NCBI GenBank assembly: GCA_010279815.1
Contig: QEOQ01000710.1
Span: forward strand, 365,899-376,082
Origin: Brachionus plicatilis
Taxonomy: Eukaryota > Rotifera > Eurotatoria > Ploima > Brachionidae
Length of the DNA: 10,184 nucleotides
Direction: 5' to 3'
A program made the position numbers and the translations under genes. The notes beneath the pieces are model-generated. The model was not told the origin of the DNA, made no database searches, and worked only from the letters and a program-made list of their open reading frames with translations. Below are positions 1 to 7,213 of this stretch, piece after piece (positions within the stretch are counted from its first letter, which is position 1; each line of letters opens with the position of its first letter).

Positions 1-414
1 TAACATAATTGGGTTTTCCAAAAAAAAACAGCGCACAAAAAAAGCTCACGAAAAAAAGCTCACATAATTTTAGTGATCTAACTTAACACTAATTGACAAG
101 TTCACAAGTTTTCGTGAACTCAGTTCAGCCATCAAGGTAGCGCCCAAATTTAAATAAACAAATAAAAAAAAAATTGGTCCGAATGAGCTCGTTACATTAT
201 TTTTATTTATTAATCAAAGAAAAGAGTTGTTAACCAAATGACAGCGGTTTTAATCCACAACAAATCCAAATATCATCACACAAAGCCAATTGTTAAACTC
301 ATGATTTTTAGTTTAGATTTGCAAAGTTTTACAGTGAAATAGAAAGTAAAAAAAAACTTGTCCCATCATGCAGTGTTAAGAGCGAAACGTGCTTGCTCAA
401 AGTGCTTTGTCGTT

Positions 415-457
415 AATCTAAACAGATTGCGTAAGCGCAATTGCGTACAATTAGATT
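415..457. repeat. Small inverted repeat with inner hairpin
   Basis: AATCTAA at 415-421 is the reverse complement of TTAGATT at 451-457. Between them TTGCG (427-431) pairs with CGCAA (436-440) around a 4-base loop, and TTGCG recurs at 441-445. The local GC content is above that of the surrounding flank. It may be a regulatory hairpin or chance; it also contains GTAAGC at 431-436, which resembles a splice donor. Confidence 0.35.
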
Positions 458-575
458 GGCCTTTGAATGAGCGACCCGGCTCTTAATTGTCTTAATCCCT
501 CCACGCGCAACTAACTTTTTTGCACAAATGACAACCACGAGACAACAACAAATTATGATGATCGAGTGACAACTA

Positions 576-625
576 GCCGCTGTGTTCTCCCAAAATGCTA
601 ATTTTGGTAACCATCGACTAGCGGC
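576..625. repeat. Two-tier inverted repeat upstream of the kinase
   Basis: The inner arms CCAAAAT (590-596) and ATTTTGG (601-607) form a perfect 7-bp stem with loop GCTA. The outer arms GCCGCT (576-581) and AGCGGC (620-625) are also exact reverse complements, so the structure is a stem, an internal loop, then a second stem. It lies about 250 bp before the start codon. A palindromic protein-binding site or an RNA hairpin in a 5' UTR are both possible; the sequence does not decide. Confidence 0.4.
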
Positions 626-650
626 GTGTGAGTGTGTACCGAAAGCTTTT

Positions 651-733
651 CTAACTTTTCTAAACCTAAATCCGTCTCATAATCATAAATAATTTTCTCT
701 CTCTCTCTATGTCTCACTCAATTTTGTTCATAG
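651..733 (+). promoter_or_regulatory. Possible 5'-UTR intron end (branch site, pyrimidine tract, AG)
   Basis: CTAAC at 651-655 resembles a branch-point consensus. A pyrimidine-rich stretch follows at 691-730, including the (TC)n run, and then CATAG ends at 733. Spliced here, the last 5'-UTR exon would run from 734 into the kinase ATG at 874. Donor-like GTAAGC (431) and GTAACC (607) lie upstream. This is pattern matching only. If correct, the gene has at least one non-coding intron even though its coding region has none. Confidence 0.25.
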
Positions 734-873
734 AAATGCAATAAAGTTTGTTTAAACAAAAAAAAAAGAGAAAATTTTTTTTTCTTAAATAAAAACAGCT
801 CCCCAACAAAAATGTATTGACTTGAAAAAATTCTCTAAACCTAGCACACTCAGAATTAGCTATTGTTGATATT

Positions 874-2793
874 ATGACAAACGCGTACACATCACCAAGT
901 GACGTTGCTTATTTTTACGGGCGCATAAACCGCGAAGAGGCCAACAAAATATTGGACGAGCGCGGCTCTCCCAACGGACTGTATCTGCTGCGCGAGCAGC
1001 TGTTCGAGGCCGGCTCGTACACACTCTCTATTTGCTTCGAGGCCAGAGTGAACCACTACAAGATAGAGCGGCAGGAGGACGGCACTGTCAAGATAGACAA
1101 GGGCCGCAAGTTTGTGGGGCCCGTCGAGCTCGTCGAGTACCACAAGCTCGAGCTCGACGGACTGATCACCAGGCCGAGCATCGCGTGCAACCGGCCCGCC
1201 AACATTCTTCCCATCAACTACTTGTTCATAATAGACGCCGAGTTCTACAATTTGGTCGAGGACGAGATCGGCCGCCAAATGACCAAGTACAAGCAAGCGC
1301 ACAGGCTTCAGCTCACCGATAGCCAGTTCAAGGTCGAAGTGAATAATGCGCGCAAACGCTACAGGTACAAGTACGAGCGCATTGTGCTCAAAACGCTGCA
1401 TTTGTCCCAGAAATGGTTTCATGCTGAGCTGGACCGGCGCGCCGCCAACAGCCTGTTGCACAAGTCCGGCCTGGAGGACGGAAAATTTTTGGTCCGCTCG
1501 ACCAGGTCCAAGGTTGAGCCGAGCAGACACGAATTCAAAATAAGCCTTTGCTACAACAACGAAATAAAGCACTATCAGATAAAGAGCACCGAGTGGGACA
1601 AGTACTGCATCGAGGGCGGACCAGAGTTCGACTCGATCACACAGCTCGTCGACTACTACCACCGGTGCTCGGACGGCCTGGCGGTCGCCCTCTCCAGCCC
1701 GCTCATTCCCCAAATAAGACTCAGTCCCAGCCTGGGCAAAAACTCTCACATAAACAGCACCAACAACGTGTACAACTCGTTCCGCAACTACGAAATGGTT
1801 GTCGAGACGCGCCACCACCACGCCGCCAACAGCAACGCCGCGGCCTACGTCGACGACGAGCCCCACAACCCCAACAACGTGACCAACTTGGACAACGTGC
1901 CCGAAGAAAAGAGAAACTTTTTCAAAGACGAAGAAAACTACGACTACGACTTCTTGCCCACCAACACCATCGACATCAAGGACCTGGTGTTCTACGACAA
2001 GCTGGGCTCGGGCTGCTTCGGCTCGGTGTTCCGCGGCGCCCTCAAGTCGCGGCACGCCGAGACGCCCGTCGCCATCAAGCAGCTCAACTACGAGACCGAG
2101 GAGAGCAAGGACGAGATCGGCAAGGAGGCCGACCTCATGCGCTCTCTCAACAACCCCTTTGTGGTCAAGTTCATCGGCATGTGCTTTCACAAGAACGGCA
2201 GCTTGATGATCGTGCTCGAGCTGGCCAAGCTGGGTCCGCTCCACAAGTACTTGCGCGCCCACAAGGACATGAGCATTGTGAAGATAGTGCGGCTGTGCTA
2301 TCAGGTGGCGTGCGCCATGCAGTATTTGTCGTGCAAAAATTTGGTGCACAGGGACTTGGCGGCGCGTAATGTGCTGCTGGTGAGCGAGGAGCTGGCCAAG
2401 GTGAGCGACTTTGGCATGTCGCGCCGCATGAACGAGAACAAGTACTATGAGACGCATTCGCAGGGCAAGTGGCCGCTCAAGTGGTACCCGCCGGACGCCA
2501 TCCACACGGGCAAGTTCGACGAGAAGTCGGACGTGTGGTCGTTCGGGGTGACGTGCTGGGAGGCGACTAGCTACGGCGGCAGGCCGTACCAGGGCGTCGA
2601 CATTGGCTGTCTGCTTGTCAAGCTGGAGAACGGCGACCGGCTGCCCAAGCCGCCTCAGTGTCCCTTCGAGCTGTACAATTTGATGCTCAAGTGCTGGCAG
2701 CAGGCGAAGACGCACAGGCCTGCCTTTAGCCAAGTGGTCGCTGAGATGAGAGCTATTGTCAAGGATTTGTACAATTTGGATTTGGATTATTAG
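874..2793 (+). CDS. SYK: Syk/ZAP-70-family non-receptor tyrosine kinase, SH2-SH2-kinase
   Basis: A 639-residue cytoplasmic protein tyrosine kinase, about the length of vertebrate SYK. N-terminal SH2 is residues ~14-105, with phosphotyrosine-binding Arg40 in YLLREQ. A helical interdomain A (~106-179) has no ankyrin repeats, which separates it from Shark. The second SH2 is ~181-275, with Arg208 in FLVRS. Interdomain B (~278-365) is Asn/His-rich and carries Tyr300, 306, 325, 356 and 358 as possible phosphorylation sites. The kinase domain is ~366-632: LGSGCFGSV glycine loop, Lys402 in VAIK, helix-C Glu418, HRDLAARN (Asp494), DFG at 512-514, paired activation-loop Tyr524/525, GKWPLKWY. The family docks on doubly phosphorylated ITAM-type tails and signals to phospholipase C and adaptors. 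The ATG has A at -3 and is the first Met after an in-frame TGA at 823; SH2 begins as close to the N-terminus as in SYK. Odd points: the APE motif reads Pro-Pro-Asp (539-541), no intron interrupts the coding region, and base composition is far more GC-rich than the flanks. Confidence 0.95.
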   Translation: MTNAYTSPSDVAYFYGRINREEANKILDERGSPNGLYLLREQLFEAGSYTLSICFEARVNHYKIERQEDGTVKIDKGRKFVGPVELVEYHKLELDGLITRPSIACNRPANILPINYLFIIDAEFYNLVEDEIGRQMTKYKQAHRLQLTDSQFKVEVNNARKRYRYKYERIVLKTLHLSQKWFHAELDRRAANSLLHKSGLEDGKFLVRSTRSKVEPSRHEFKISLCYNNEIKHYQIKSTEWDKYCIEGGPEFDSITQLVDYYHRCSDGLAVALSSPLIPQIRLSPSLGKNSHINSTNNVYNSFRNYEMVVETRHHHAANSNAAAYVDDEPHNPNNVTNLDNVPEEKRNFFKDEENYDYDFLPTNTIDIKDLVFYDKLGSGCFGSVFRGALKSRHAETPVAIKQLNYETEESKDEIGKEADLMRSLNNPFVVKFIGMCFHKNGSLMIVLELAKLGPLHKYLRAHKDMSIVKIVRLCYQVACAMQYLSCKNLVHRDLAARNVLLVSEELAKVSDFGMSRRMNENKYYETHSQGKWPLKWYPPDAIHTGKFDEKSDVWSFGVTCWEATSYGGRPYQGVDIGCLLVKLENGDRLPKPPQCPFELYNLMLKCWQQAKTHRPAFSQVVAEMRAIVKDLYNLDLDY

Positions 2794-2912
2794 AAATTAG
2801 GTTTTTTGAATTTTATGAAGCGGATTTTTTTTAATTTTTAAAAAAAAATTTTTTTTTTTTTTTTTGTTCTCCATTTTTTTTCTAAAATTTTAATTACTGT
2901 TTGTTTTGATTA

Positions 2913-2918
2913 AATAAA
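2913..2918 (+). terminator. Polyadenylation signal AATAAA of the kinase gene
   Basis: An exact AATAAA lies 120 bp after the TAG stop. It is followed by T- and GT-rich sequence (about 2935-2990) of the kind expected downstream of a cleavage site. The implied 3' UTR (2794 to about 2940) is short and dominated by T-runs. No A-tract follows the gene, so there is no direct mark of a retrocopied mRNA. Confidence 0.6.
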
Positions 2919-3040
2919 TTTTTTTATTTATTTACGTTTTTTTTTGGTTGAGATTTTCTGTTTTTTAGTGACATTGTTAGTGTCATTATAAAAATGGTAA
3001 ACTTAGTGTTGTTTGCTGATGTTTCAATAGTTTATTAGTA

Positions 3041-3686
3041 CAGTAAAATCCCTCAAATGTGAGAACACCGGCCGTCGCGGTCAAATTTTGTTCACTTACG
3101 GGGGTGTTCACATTTGAGGATGATCTCGTAAAAGTGAACAGTTCACATTTACGAGATTTTCATTCAACCAAAAAAATGTTAAGTTTATTTTTAAATTATA
3201 ATAATAATTAAAACACACAGATAATGCATGTAAATAAAAATTGTATTGAATAATAAAACAAAAATCATTTCAAAAATATTCATCGAATGATTGGAGACAT
3301 AAGGCTTTATTTAGTTAACAATAACCCTAGTTTATGTAAAGAATTTATGACATTCGAAAATAATTTCTTAGATTCAACAAATATTAAGCAATCTAAAATT
3401 GTAGATTTTTTTAAAAATTAATTTTATATGTATTTTGTATACTTTTATGTAAATATTATTAAAAAAATTATTCAAAATGACAGTAAATAAATTTTGGTTT
3501 TCATTTTTTTTGTTCACTTTTTTCCATTTTTTAGTGTTCACATACCGAATGTTCACATTTGAGGATGTTCACATTAGAGGGATTTTGGCCCATGTTAAAA
3601 GGTTCATTTTGGTCGGTCGCAAAGAATTTGCGTTCACTTACGGGGGTGTTCACATTTGAGGATGTTCATTTTGAGGAATTTTACTG
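3041..3686. mobile_element. Non-autonomous pogo/Tigger-like element (MITE), 646 bp
   Basis: The element starts CAGTAAAATCCCTCAAA and ends with the near-complement TTTGAGGAATTTTACTG, flanked by TA at 3039-3040 and 3687-3688. A TA duplication and CAG...CTG ends are typical of the Tc1/mariner superfamily, pogo/Tigger branch. A subterminal motif GTTCACATTTGAGGAT is repeated at about 3106, 3551 and 3647, with variants at 3568 and 3664 and an inverted copy inside the left end. A perfect 33-bp direct repeat lies at 3090-3122 and 3632-3664. The middle (about 3170-3535) is AT-rich with no transposase remnant, so movement would have needed an enzyme supplied by another copy. It sits just beyond the kinase 3' UTR. 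Confidence 0.8.
3123..3157. repeat. Strong hairpin inside the MITE left end
   Basis: ATCTCGTAAA (3123-3132) is the exact complement of TTTACGAGAT (3148-3157). Inside, GTGAA (3134-3138) pairs with TTCAC (3142-3146) around CAG. The GTGAAC/GTTCAC units match the subterminal repeat of the element, so the hairpin probably arose as head-to-head copies of that motif. Confidence 0.55.
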
Positions 3687-3808
3687 TAATTTTTAAAGGC
3701 TTGAGCTCTCGCTCTTTTGCCTTCCGGTTAAACTATTTTTATATTTATAGTTTATTAATTAAAATAAAATAAAAAAAAAAACAATTGCTAAGATAAAATA
3801 ATTTAGTT

Positions 3809-4044
3809 TTAAGTGTATATAATTTCAAGAGGTGTTTTGCCGTTGGTACTGTGAATTTGATTTTCGATTAAATCTAACATTAAAGGGTTTTGACTTAAGA
3901 TATTCTTTTCAATGTATCTTTCGCTTAGATTAAGCAATCTATCATTGACTGATTCAATGCCCGTGTAGATATGTATTGGAACACTTGAATTTTTCTTTGT
4001 GGATTATTTGAAGAGCCTTATAATGAATGCCATGAAGCCTTGAG
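3809..4044 (-). pseudogene. LINE ORF2 C-terminal relic (non-LTR retrotransposon)
   Basis: Read on the minus strand, the first part gives HYKALQIIHKEKFKC. After a frameshift near 3985, the second gives SVNDRLLNLSERYIEKN, then LDLIENQ, ending at TAA (plus-strand 3809-3811). This resembles the region downstream of the reverse transcriptase in jockey/CR1-like LINEs: conserved KALrIIhk, then a helical RLxxLxxrYlek...LI segment (family knowledge). It is 5'-truncated near 4044, where a plus-strand LINE begins. Its 3' UTR probably runs down to about 3690, against the MITE. It is dead: frameshifted, and lacking the reverse transcriptase proper. Confidence 0.6.
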
Positions 4045-4113
4045 ATATTGTTAATATTGAGTATTGCTTACTGAAGACTTATGTATTTGGTATATACAGT
4101 CAATAACCGGTTA

Positions 4114-5055
4114 CAGTCGTTCCTCCGTATAACGAGACCCCATATAACGAGAAACTCTTTATAACGAGATGTTTTTGAAAGACCGCTTAATCATTTTCTT
4201 AAGAAAAAAAACTTCCTATAACGAGCTTGAAAAAAAAAATTTCACACTTGTGTATTAAGAAAAAAGATTAAAAAAATAAAAATAAAACAATTAATTTTCT
4301 TTTTATAATTGAATATAAATAACTGAAATTTAACAATAATAATAACTGTATCTTTTTCTTTTTCTACTTTTTATCTGTATTTAAATTTACTTTCTTTTTA
4401 TTTTTATGCAAAATTTTAATTTTAATTTTTATTTTACTTCTCCTAATGGAGGTTAATTTGAATTAATTAAATAAATAAAATAAATAACTGAAAATACTTG
4501 ACTGTCTAATTTAATTGAAAAAAATGACAGATAAACTTGCTCAAAAAAAAAGAAAGTGTATCTCGCTTGAGACTAAAATAGAAATTATAAAAAAACATTG
4601 CGATCAAAAAATAACTACCACTACACTTTCTAAAGAATACGGCGAAAATACATCGACAATATCGACAGGTTCTTTATCCGATATCGAAATTATCAACTCA
4701 ATTTCAAATGCTGAGAACAAAGATGACAGTGATTCGGAAGTCGAAGATATAACAAAACCAAAAAAATCAGATTTTAGCTCAAAAGGATGCAATCGAAAGA
4801 ATTAATGATTTCACGTTATTGACTTTTTGTTTAATGCTGAAAATATTGTACTAGATAAATGTAAAACCAAACAATCCAGTAGTTCAGATTTTGTAAAAAA
4901 AGCTTAATTTTTAGTTTTATTTATCTTTTTTTTTAACTTTTTCAATAAAAATTTTAATAAAAAAATAAAAATTGTCCATCCTTTTCAATGGGATTTCGAT
5001 AAAACGAGTTTCGATATAACGAGCACAAAAATTTTCGGCCAACTTGCTCGTTATG
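4114..5055 (+). mobile_element. Tigger-like element relic nested in the pogo-like element
   Basis: The left end CAGTCGTTCCTCCGTATAAC is followed by repeated TATAACGAG at about 4128, 4144, 4160 and 4217. At the right, ATAAAACGAG and ATATAACGAG appear near 4998-5013, then CTCGTTATG ends at 5055. TA lies at 4112-4113 and 5056-5057. The right end, read inward, is CATAACGAG, matching the left end if 14 bases between CA and TAACGAG are deleted. The element encloses a deleted transposase gene in the same orientation, so it is probably an internal-deletion derivative of a once autonomous copy. Confidence 0.7.
4524..4907 (+). pseudogene. Internally deleted Tigger/CENP-B-like transposase
   Basis: From ATG 4524 the frame reads 93 codons to TAA at 4803-4805. 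Residues ~8-45 (KKRKCISLETKIEIIKKH, then TLSKEYGENTSTIS) are the N-terminal helix-turn-helix of the CENP-B/Tigger/jerky family. Immediately after comes LSDIEIINSISNAE, an acidic SDSEVED run and KPKKSDF, which belong to the far C-terminus of such proteins. After frameshifts near 4785-4825 the tail continues with DAIERIND and NAENIVLDKCKTKQ, finishing in DFVKKA at 4905-4907, like the usual KQxxItDFFk ending. The second DNA-binding half and the whole DDE catalytic domain are missing, so it cannot transpose itself. An ATG-initiated DNA-binding stub could still be made in principle. Confidence 0.75.
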
Positions 5056-5057
5056 TA

Positions 5058-5266
5058 TCCGGAATAAGATTCGAGCTTTTTTTTTTCAAAATCCTCCTGA
5101 TAATAAATTTTCCGGATAACACGATTTGATAATGAAAAGAGGGGTAAACACAGTGTTAATTGATTTAGAGTGTTTATTTAGAACAAAGAAACAATCAACG
5201 AAAAAAAAAGCAACAAATTAACGGAAGGAAAAAGTAAGGAACGAATAAAATTAGGGACTCGATACA
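5058..5266. other. Left interior of the pogo-like element
   Basis: After TATCCGGAAT, which completes the element's left inverted end, there is a T-run, a second CCGGATAA at about 5112-5119, and A-rich sequence. On the minus strand AATAAACACTC followed by CAATTAACACTGTG faintly recalls a retroviral-type LTR border, but no partner end was found. No coding sense is visible. Confidence 0.35.
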
Positions 5267-5489
5267 TTTTTTTTTTTTTAATTAATTAAATAATTTTGGG
5301 TTTCTCCAGGGTTTTTCCGAATAGCTTTAACCTTCGTTTAAACCCTCTTGTCACGATACAATGTAAAAAAATTTAGCGATATTATGTAGAAAATTGTTAT
5401 ATAAAAAATAGTTAAAAAAAAAAATATAAAAATTTTAACTGAAATGAGTTTGATTCGAATAAAACGATTTACAATTTGATTTAATAACA

Positions 5490-5930
5490 TTAGGAAGTAT
5501 TACTAACTAAATGATCGAACCGAGTTATAAAGCGTTGGGCATTGATATCTTTAGACAATTTATATTCTTGGATTTCTTTGGCTATGGTCTCAATTTTAAA
5601 TTTGTTTGTTAGGAACTTGACGAATAAATTGTTTGCTCTTTCCTCGATTGTTTCGAGATTAAGTGTTTTATGAATGTGTTTTATCGATGTCTTGATTGGA
5701 AAATATTTGATTAATTTTAGAATTTTGTTTAGAATTTTCTGTAAGGAGGATTTAATCTTTTCAGTGCCAACGTTTAAAATTATAAAACAATAATCAAAGA
5801 GTGATCTTATCAAGGACTTGTATAGCTTTAAATTTAATGGTATAGAATTAGCCCATTTGAAATTCTTGATTCTCTTTAACAAATTTATTTTCGATACGAT
5901 TCTTTTTCCTTGATACATAGGTCTTGTCAT
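5490..5930 (-). pseudogene. Antisense LINE ORF2 C-terminal fragment, still open
   Basis: The minus strand keeps an open frame of about 146 codons: RIVSKINLLKRIKNFKWANS, LYKSLIRSLFDYCFIIL, LQKILNKILKLIKYFP, then LETIEERANNLFVKFLTNKF and a stop. It aligns by eye with the plus-strand LINE at 6430-6821 (SKINLIRRIK, FIRSQFDYAF, LQKMQNQILRHIKFFP), so both belong to one family but to clearly diverged copies. It starts just where the reverse transcriptase ends, so it is a 5'-truncated insertion, not a functional gene. The 3' end is probably near 5267, after ATTATTTAATTAATT and an A-run on the minus strand. The Met at 5930 is only the first in the fragment, not a natural start. Confidence 0.7.
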
Positions 5931-6151
5931 TTTTAATGCGAATAACAGAATGACTCACATCGTTTATGCTTATATATTAAGGTTTAACAGGAAGTAATAC
6001 GGAAGTAATGCTGTTCTAATTAGCTCAAAGCCTAAAAAGTAGGAAGCGAAAAAGCTCAAAGTAAAAAATCAAAAAGTGCTAGTCCGAAAATTGATTCCAG
6101 ATAATGGGGCATTCCGGATAAAAAATTCTGGATAACCGGTTATTGACTGTA

Positions 6152-6821
6152 CATAAATTTATAAGAGTAACTGAAAAGACACTAAACCTAAGCATTCTTC
6201 GAATTAAAAATTACTGCAAAAAATGGGGACTTGTCATAAACACCAACAAAAATTTCCACTCGGTTTTCACTACAGCTGGCTACAGACACAACTATGAAAC
6301 AAAATACAAGCTGAATTTGTTAATCGGTAATCAAGCAGCCCATTAGACCCGTTTCTAACTTTTTTAGGCAGTAAAATTGATCCAAAGCTCAACTTCAAAA
6401 AATTAGTCGAAGGTCTAAGCGAAAAAGTCATGTCAAAAATCAACCTTATTCGGAGGATAAAAAGACTAAAACTCTCTAATTCAATTCTCCTAATAAAAAT
6501 AATATTTAGAAATTTTATCCGCTCACAATTTGACTACGCTTTTATTCCTCTTTCAAGCTCGACTCAAAAAATTACAGATGATCTACAAAAAATGCAAAAC
6601 CAAATTTTGAGACACATCAAGTTTTTCCCAGTGAAGACGAGAATTACAAACATCCACAATAATTCAAAAATTGACATGGTTGTTTTAAACTACTTTTAGA
6701 CAAATTCCTCTTGAAGCGAGTAGAACATCAGCAATTAACCAAAAATTTAGAATGCTATTCAACTAATATGTCCGAATTAAACCCAAAATTTCACTTTATG
6801 AAGAATTTAAGAACGTGTTAA
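6152..6821 (+). pseudogene. Reverse transcriptase C-terminal part of the split LINE
   Basis: Three frames read in succession. The first holds NYCKKWGLVINTNK, a reverse-transcriptase motif with the usual CxKWxLxINxxKT pattern, then FTTAGYR; it closes at TAG 6344-6346. Shifting near 6338 gives FLGSKIDPKLNF and, from 6430, SKINLIRRIKRLKLSNSILL, then IRSQFDYAFIPL and LQKMQNQILRHIKFFP, the connection region after the thumb. A second shift near 6690 gives LLDKFLLKRVEHQQL and the final stop at 6819-6821. The first segment continues, across the DNA transposon, from 4073-4096 (EDLCIWYI). Catalytic domains upstream of the YADD box are missing, so the gene is inactive. Confidence 0.75.
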
Positions 6822-7087
6822 ATCAAAAGAGTAAAAGCTGACCCTTTAAAATACCAAATCAAAAATTTTTTTTATTTTTTTTCTCTTTTATCTTTTATTA
6901 AATGATCTTTTTTATCCGTAAAAACTCTAAATATTAAATCAATATCTGTCAATATTTTTTTACTTATTTTAAATGTATTTTACTCCATTTTGTACTTTCT
7001 TGATATTTATTTTTTTTCAATCACTAGGCTGAAAAGAAGGACTTAATTCCATTCTGTGTGGCCTGAGGTTTACATCAAATTATTTAT

Positions 7088-7112
7088 TAAATAAATAAAT
7101 AAATAAATAAAT
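7088..7112 (+). repeat. (AAAT)n tail of the LINE
   Basis: About six consecutive AAAT/TAAA units close the plus-strand LINE. Such short-repeat tails are a known 3' signature of several non-LTR retrotransposon clades that do not end in poly(A). The foldback element begins within a few bases, so it inserted at or next to this tail. Confidence 0.8.
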
Positions 7113-7213
7113 ATTATACCGTAAACCCTTGCGCATAGGCGCAGCAGTTAATACCTAGCCCTGCCACTACCGCAATGCGGCTAATCCCAGTCATTTCATG
7201 TTAAAAAAAATTA

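Larger units (their letters stand above)
1..873. other. AT-rich upstream flank and 5' leader of the kinase gene
   Basis: No open reading frame of interest is visible on either strand. The stretch is AT-rich with A-runs, but 360-640 is more mixed in composition and holds two inverted repeats listed separately. I see no convincing TATA box near a plausible start site. An in-frame TGA at 823-825 lies 16 codons before the kinase ATG, so the protein does not extend upstream without splicing. A (TC)n tract at about 695-708 may belong to a splice acceptor or may be a simple repeat. The promoter presumably lies here, but nothing in the sequence fixes it. Confidence 0.5.
4097..6149. mobile_element. 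Pogo-like DNA transposon with nested insertions
   Basis: CAGTCAATAACCGGTTA at 4097-4113 is the exact reverse complement of 6133-6149, and both ends are flanked by TA (4095-4096, 6150-6151). CAG termini, TATCCGGA-type inner ends and TA duplications fit pogo/Tigger-type elements. Its 2,053 bp include a Tigger-like relic (4114-5055) and an antisense LINE fragment (about 5267-5940). What remains of its own interior is about 5058-5266 and 5941-6132, neither showing transposase sequence. It interrupts a LINE reading frame, which fixes its insertion as later than that LINE. Confidence 0.85.
4045..7114 (+). mobile_element. 5'-truncated LINE, split by a DNA transposon
   Basis: This copy consists of about 4045-4096 plus 6150-7114, roughly 1 kb of LINE sequence once the insertion at 4097-6149 is discounted. 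It carries the last part of the reverse transcriptase and the C-terminal domain, a stop at 6819-6821, and a 3' UTR. A GC-richer terminal block follows (about 7025-7075), then a 3' tail of AAAT repeats at 7088-7112, a tail type seen in several non-LTR clades. The 5' truncation is typical of abortive reverse transcription. The left boundary near 4045 is an estimate, set where plus-strand coding sense starts and the minus-strand relic ends. Confidence 0.7.

Noticed and set aside
740..745. AATAAA as a polyadenylation signal of an upstream gene
   Set aside because: No coding sequence precedes it in the window, and the motif is expected by chance in DNA this AT-rich.
1548..2369. Overlapping plus-strand frame rich in Gln and Arg, and smaller ones at 1032-1322 and 1346-1543
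   Set aside because: These are shifted readings of the kinase coding sequence; their composition and lack of domains mark them as shadows.
892..2733. A 613-codon open frame on the strand opposite the kinase
   Set aside because: It mirrors the kinase codons. GC-biased third positions remove stop codons from the antisense frame. Its translation is low-complexity in Val, Leu, Ala and Arg and has no recognisable domain.
3374..3659. Two 60-codon frames, one per strand
   Set aside because: They lie in the AT-rich middle and repeat-bearing end of the MITE; the residues are Phe/Lys/Asn runs and translated terminal repeats.
4604..4792. 62-codon minus-strand frame
   Set aside because: It is antisense to the transposase relic, whose plus-strand reading matches a known family.
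5100..5266. Possible LTR end (AATAAACACTC and CAATTAACACTGTG on the minus strand)
   Set aside because: No matching second LTR, TG...CA pair, primer-binding site or target duplication could be found.
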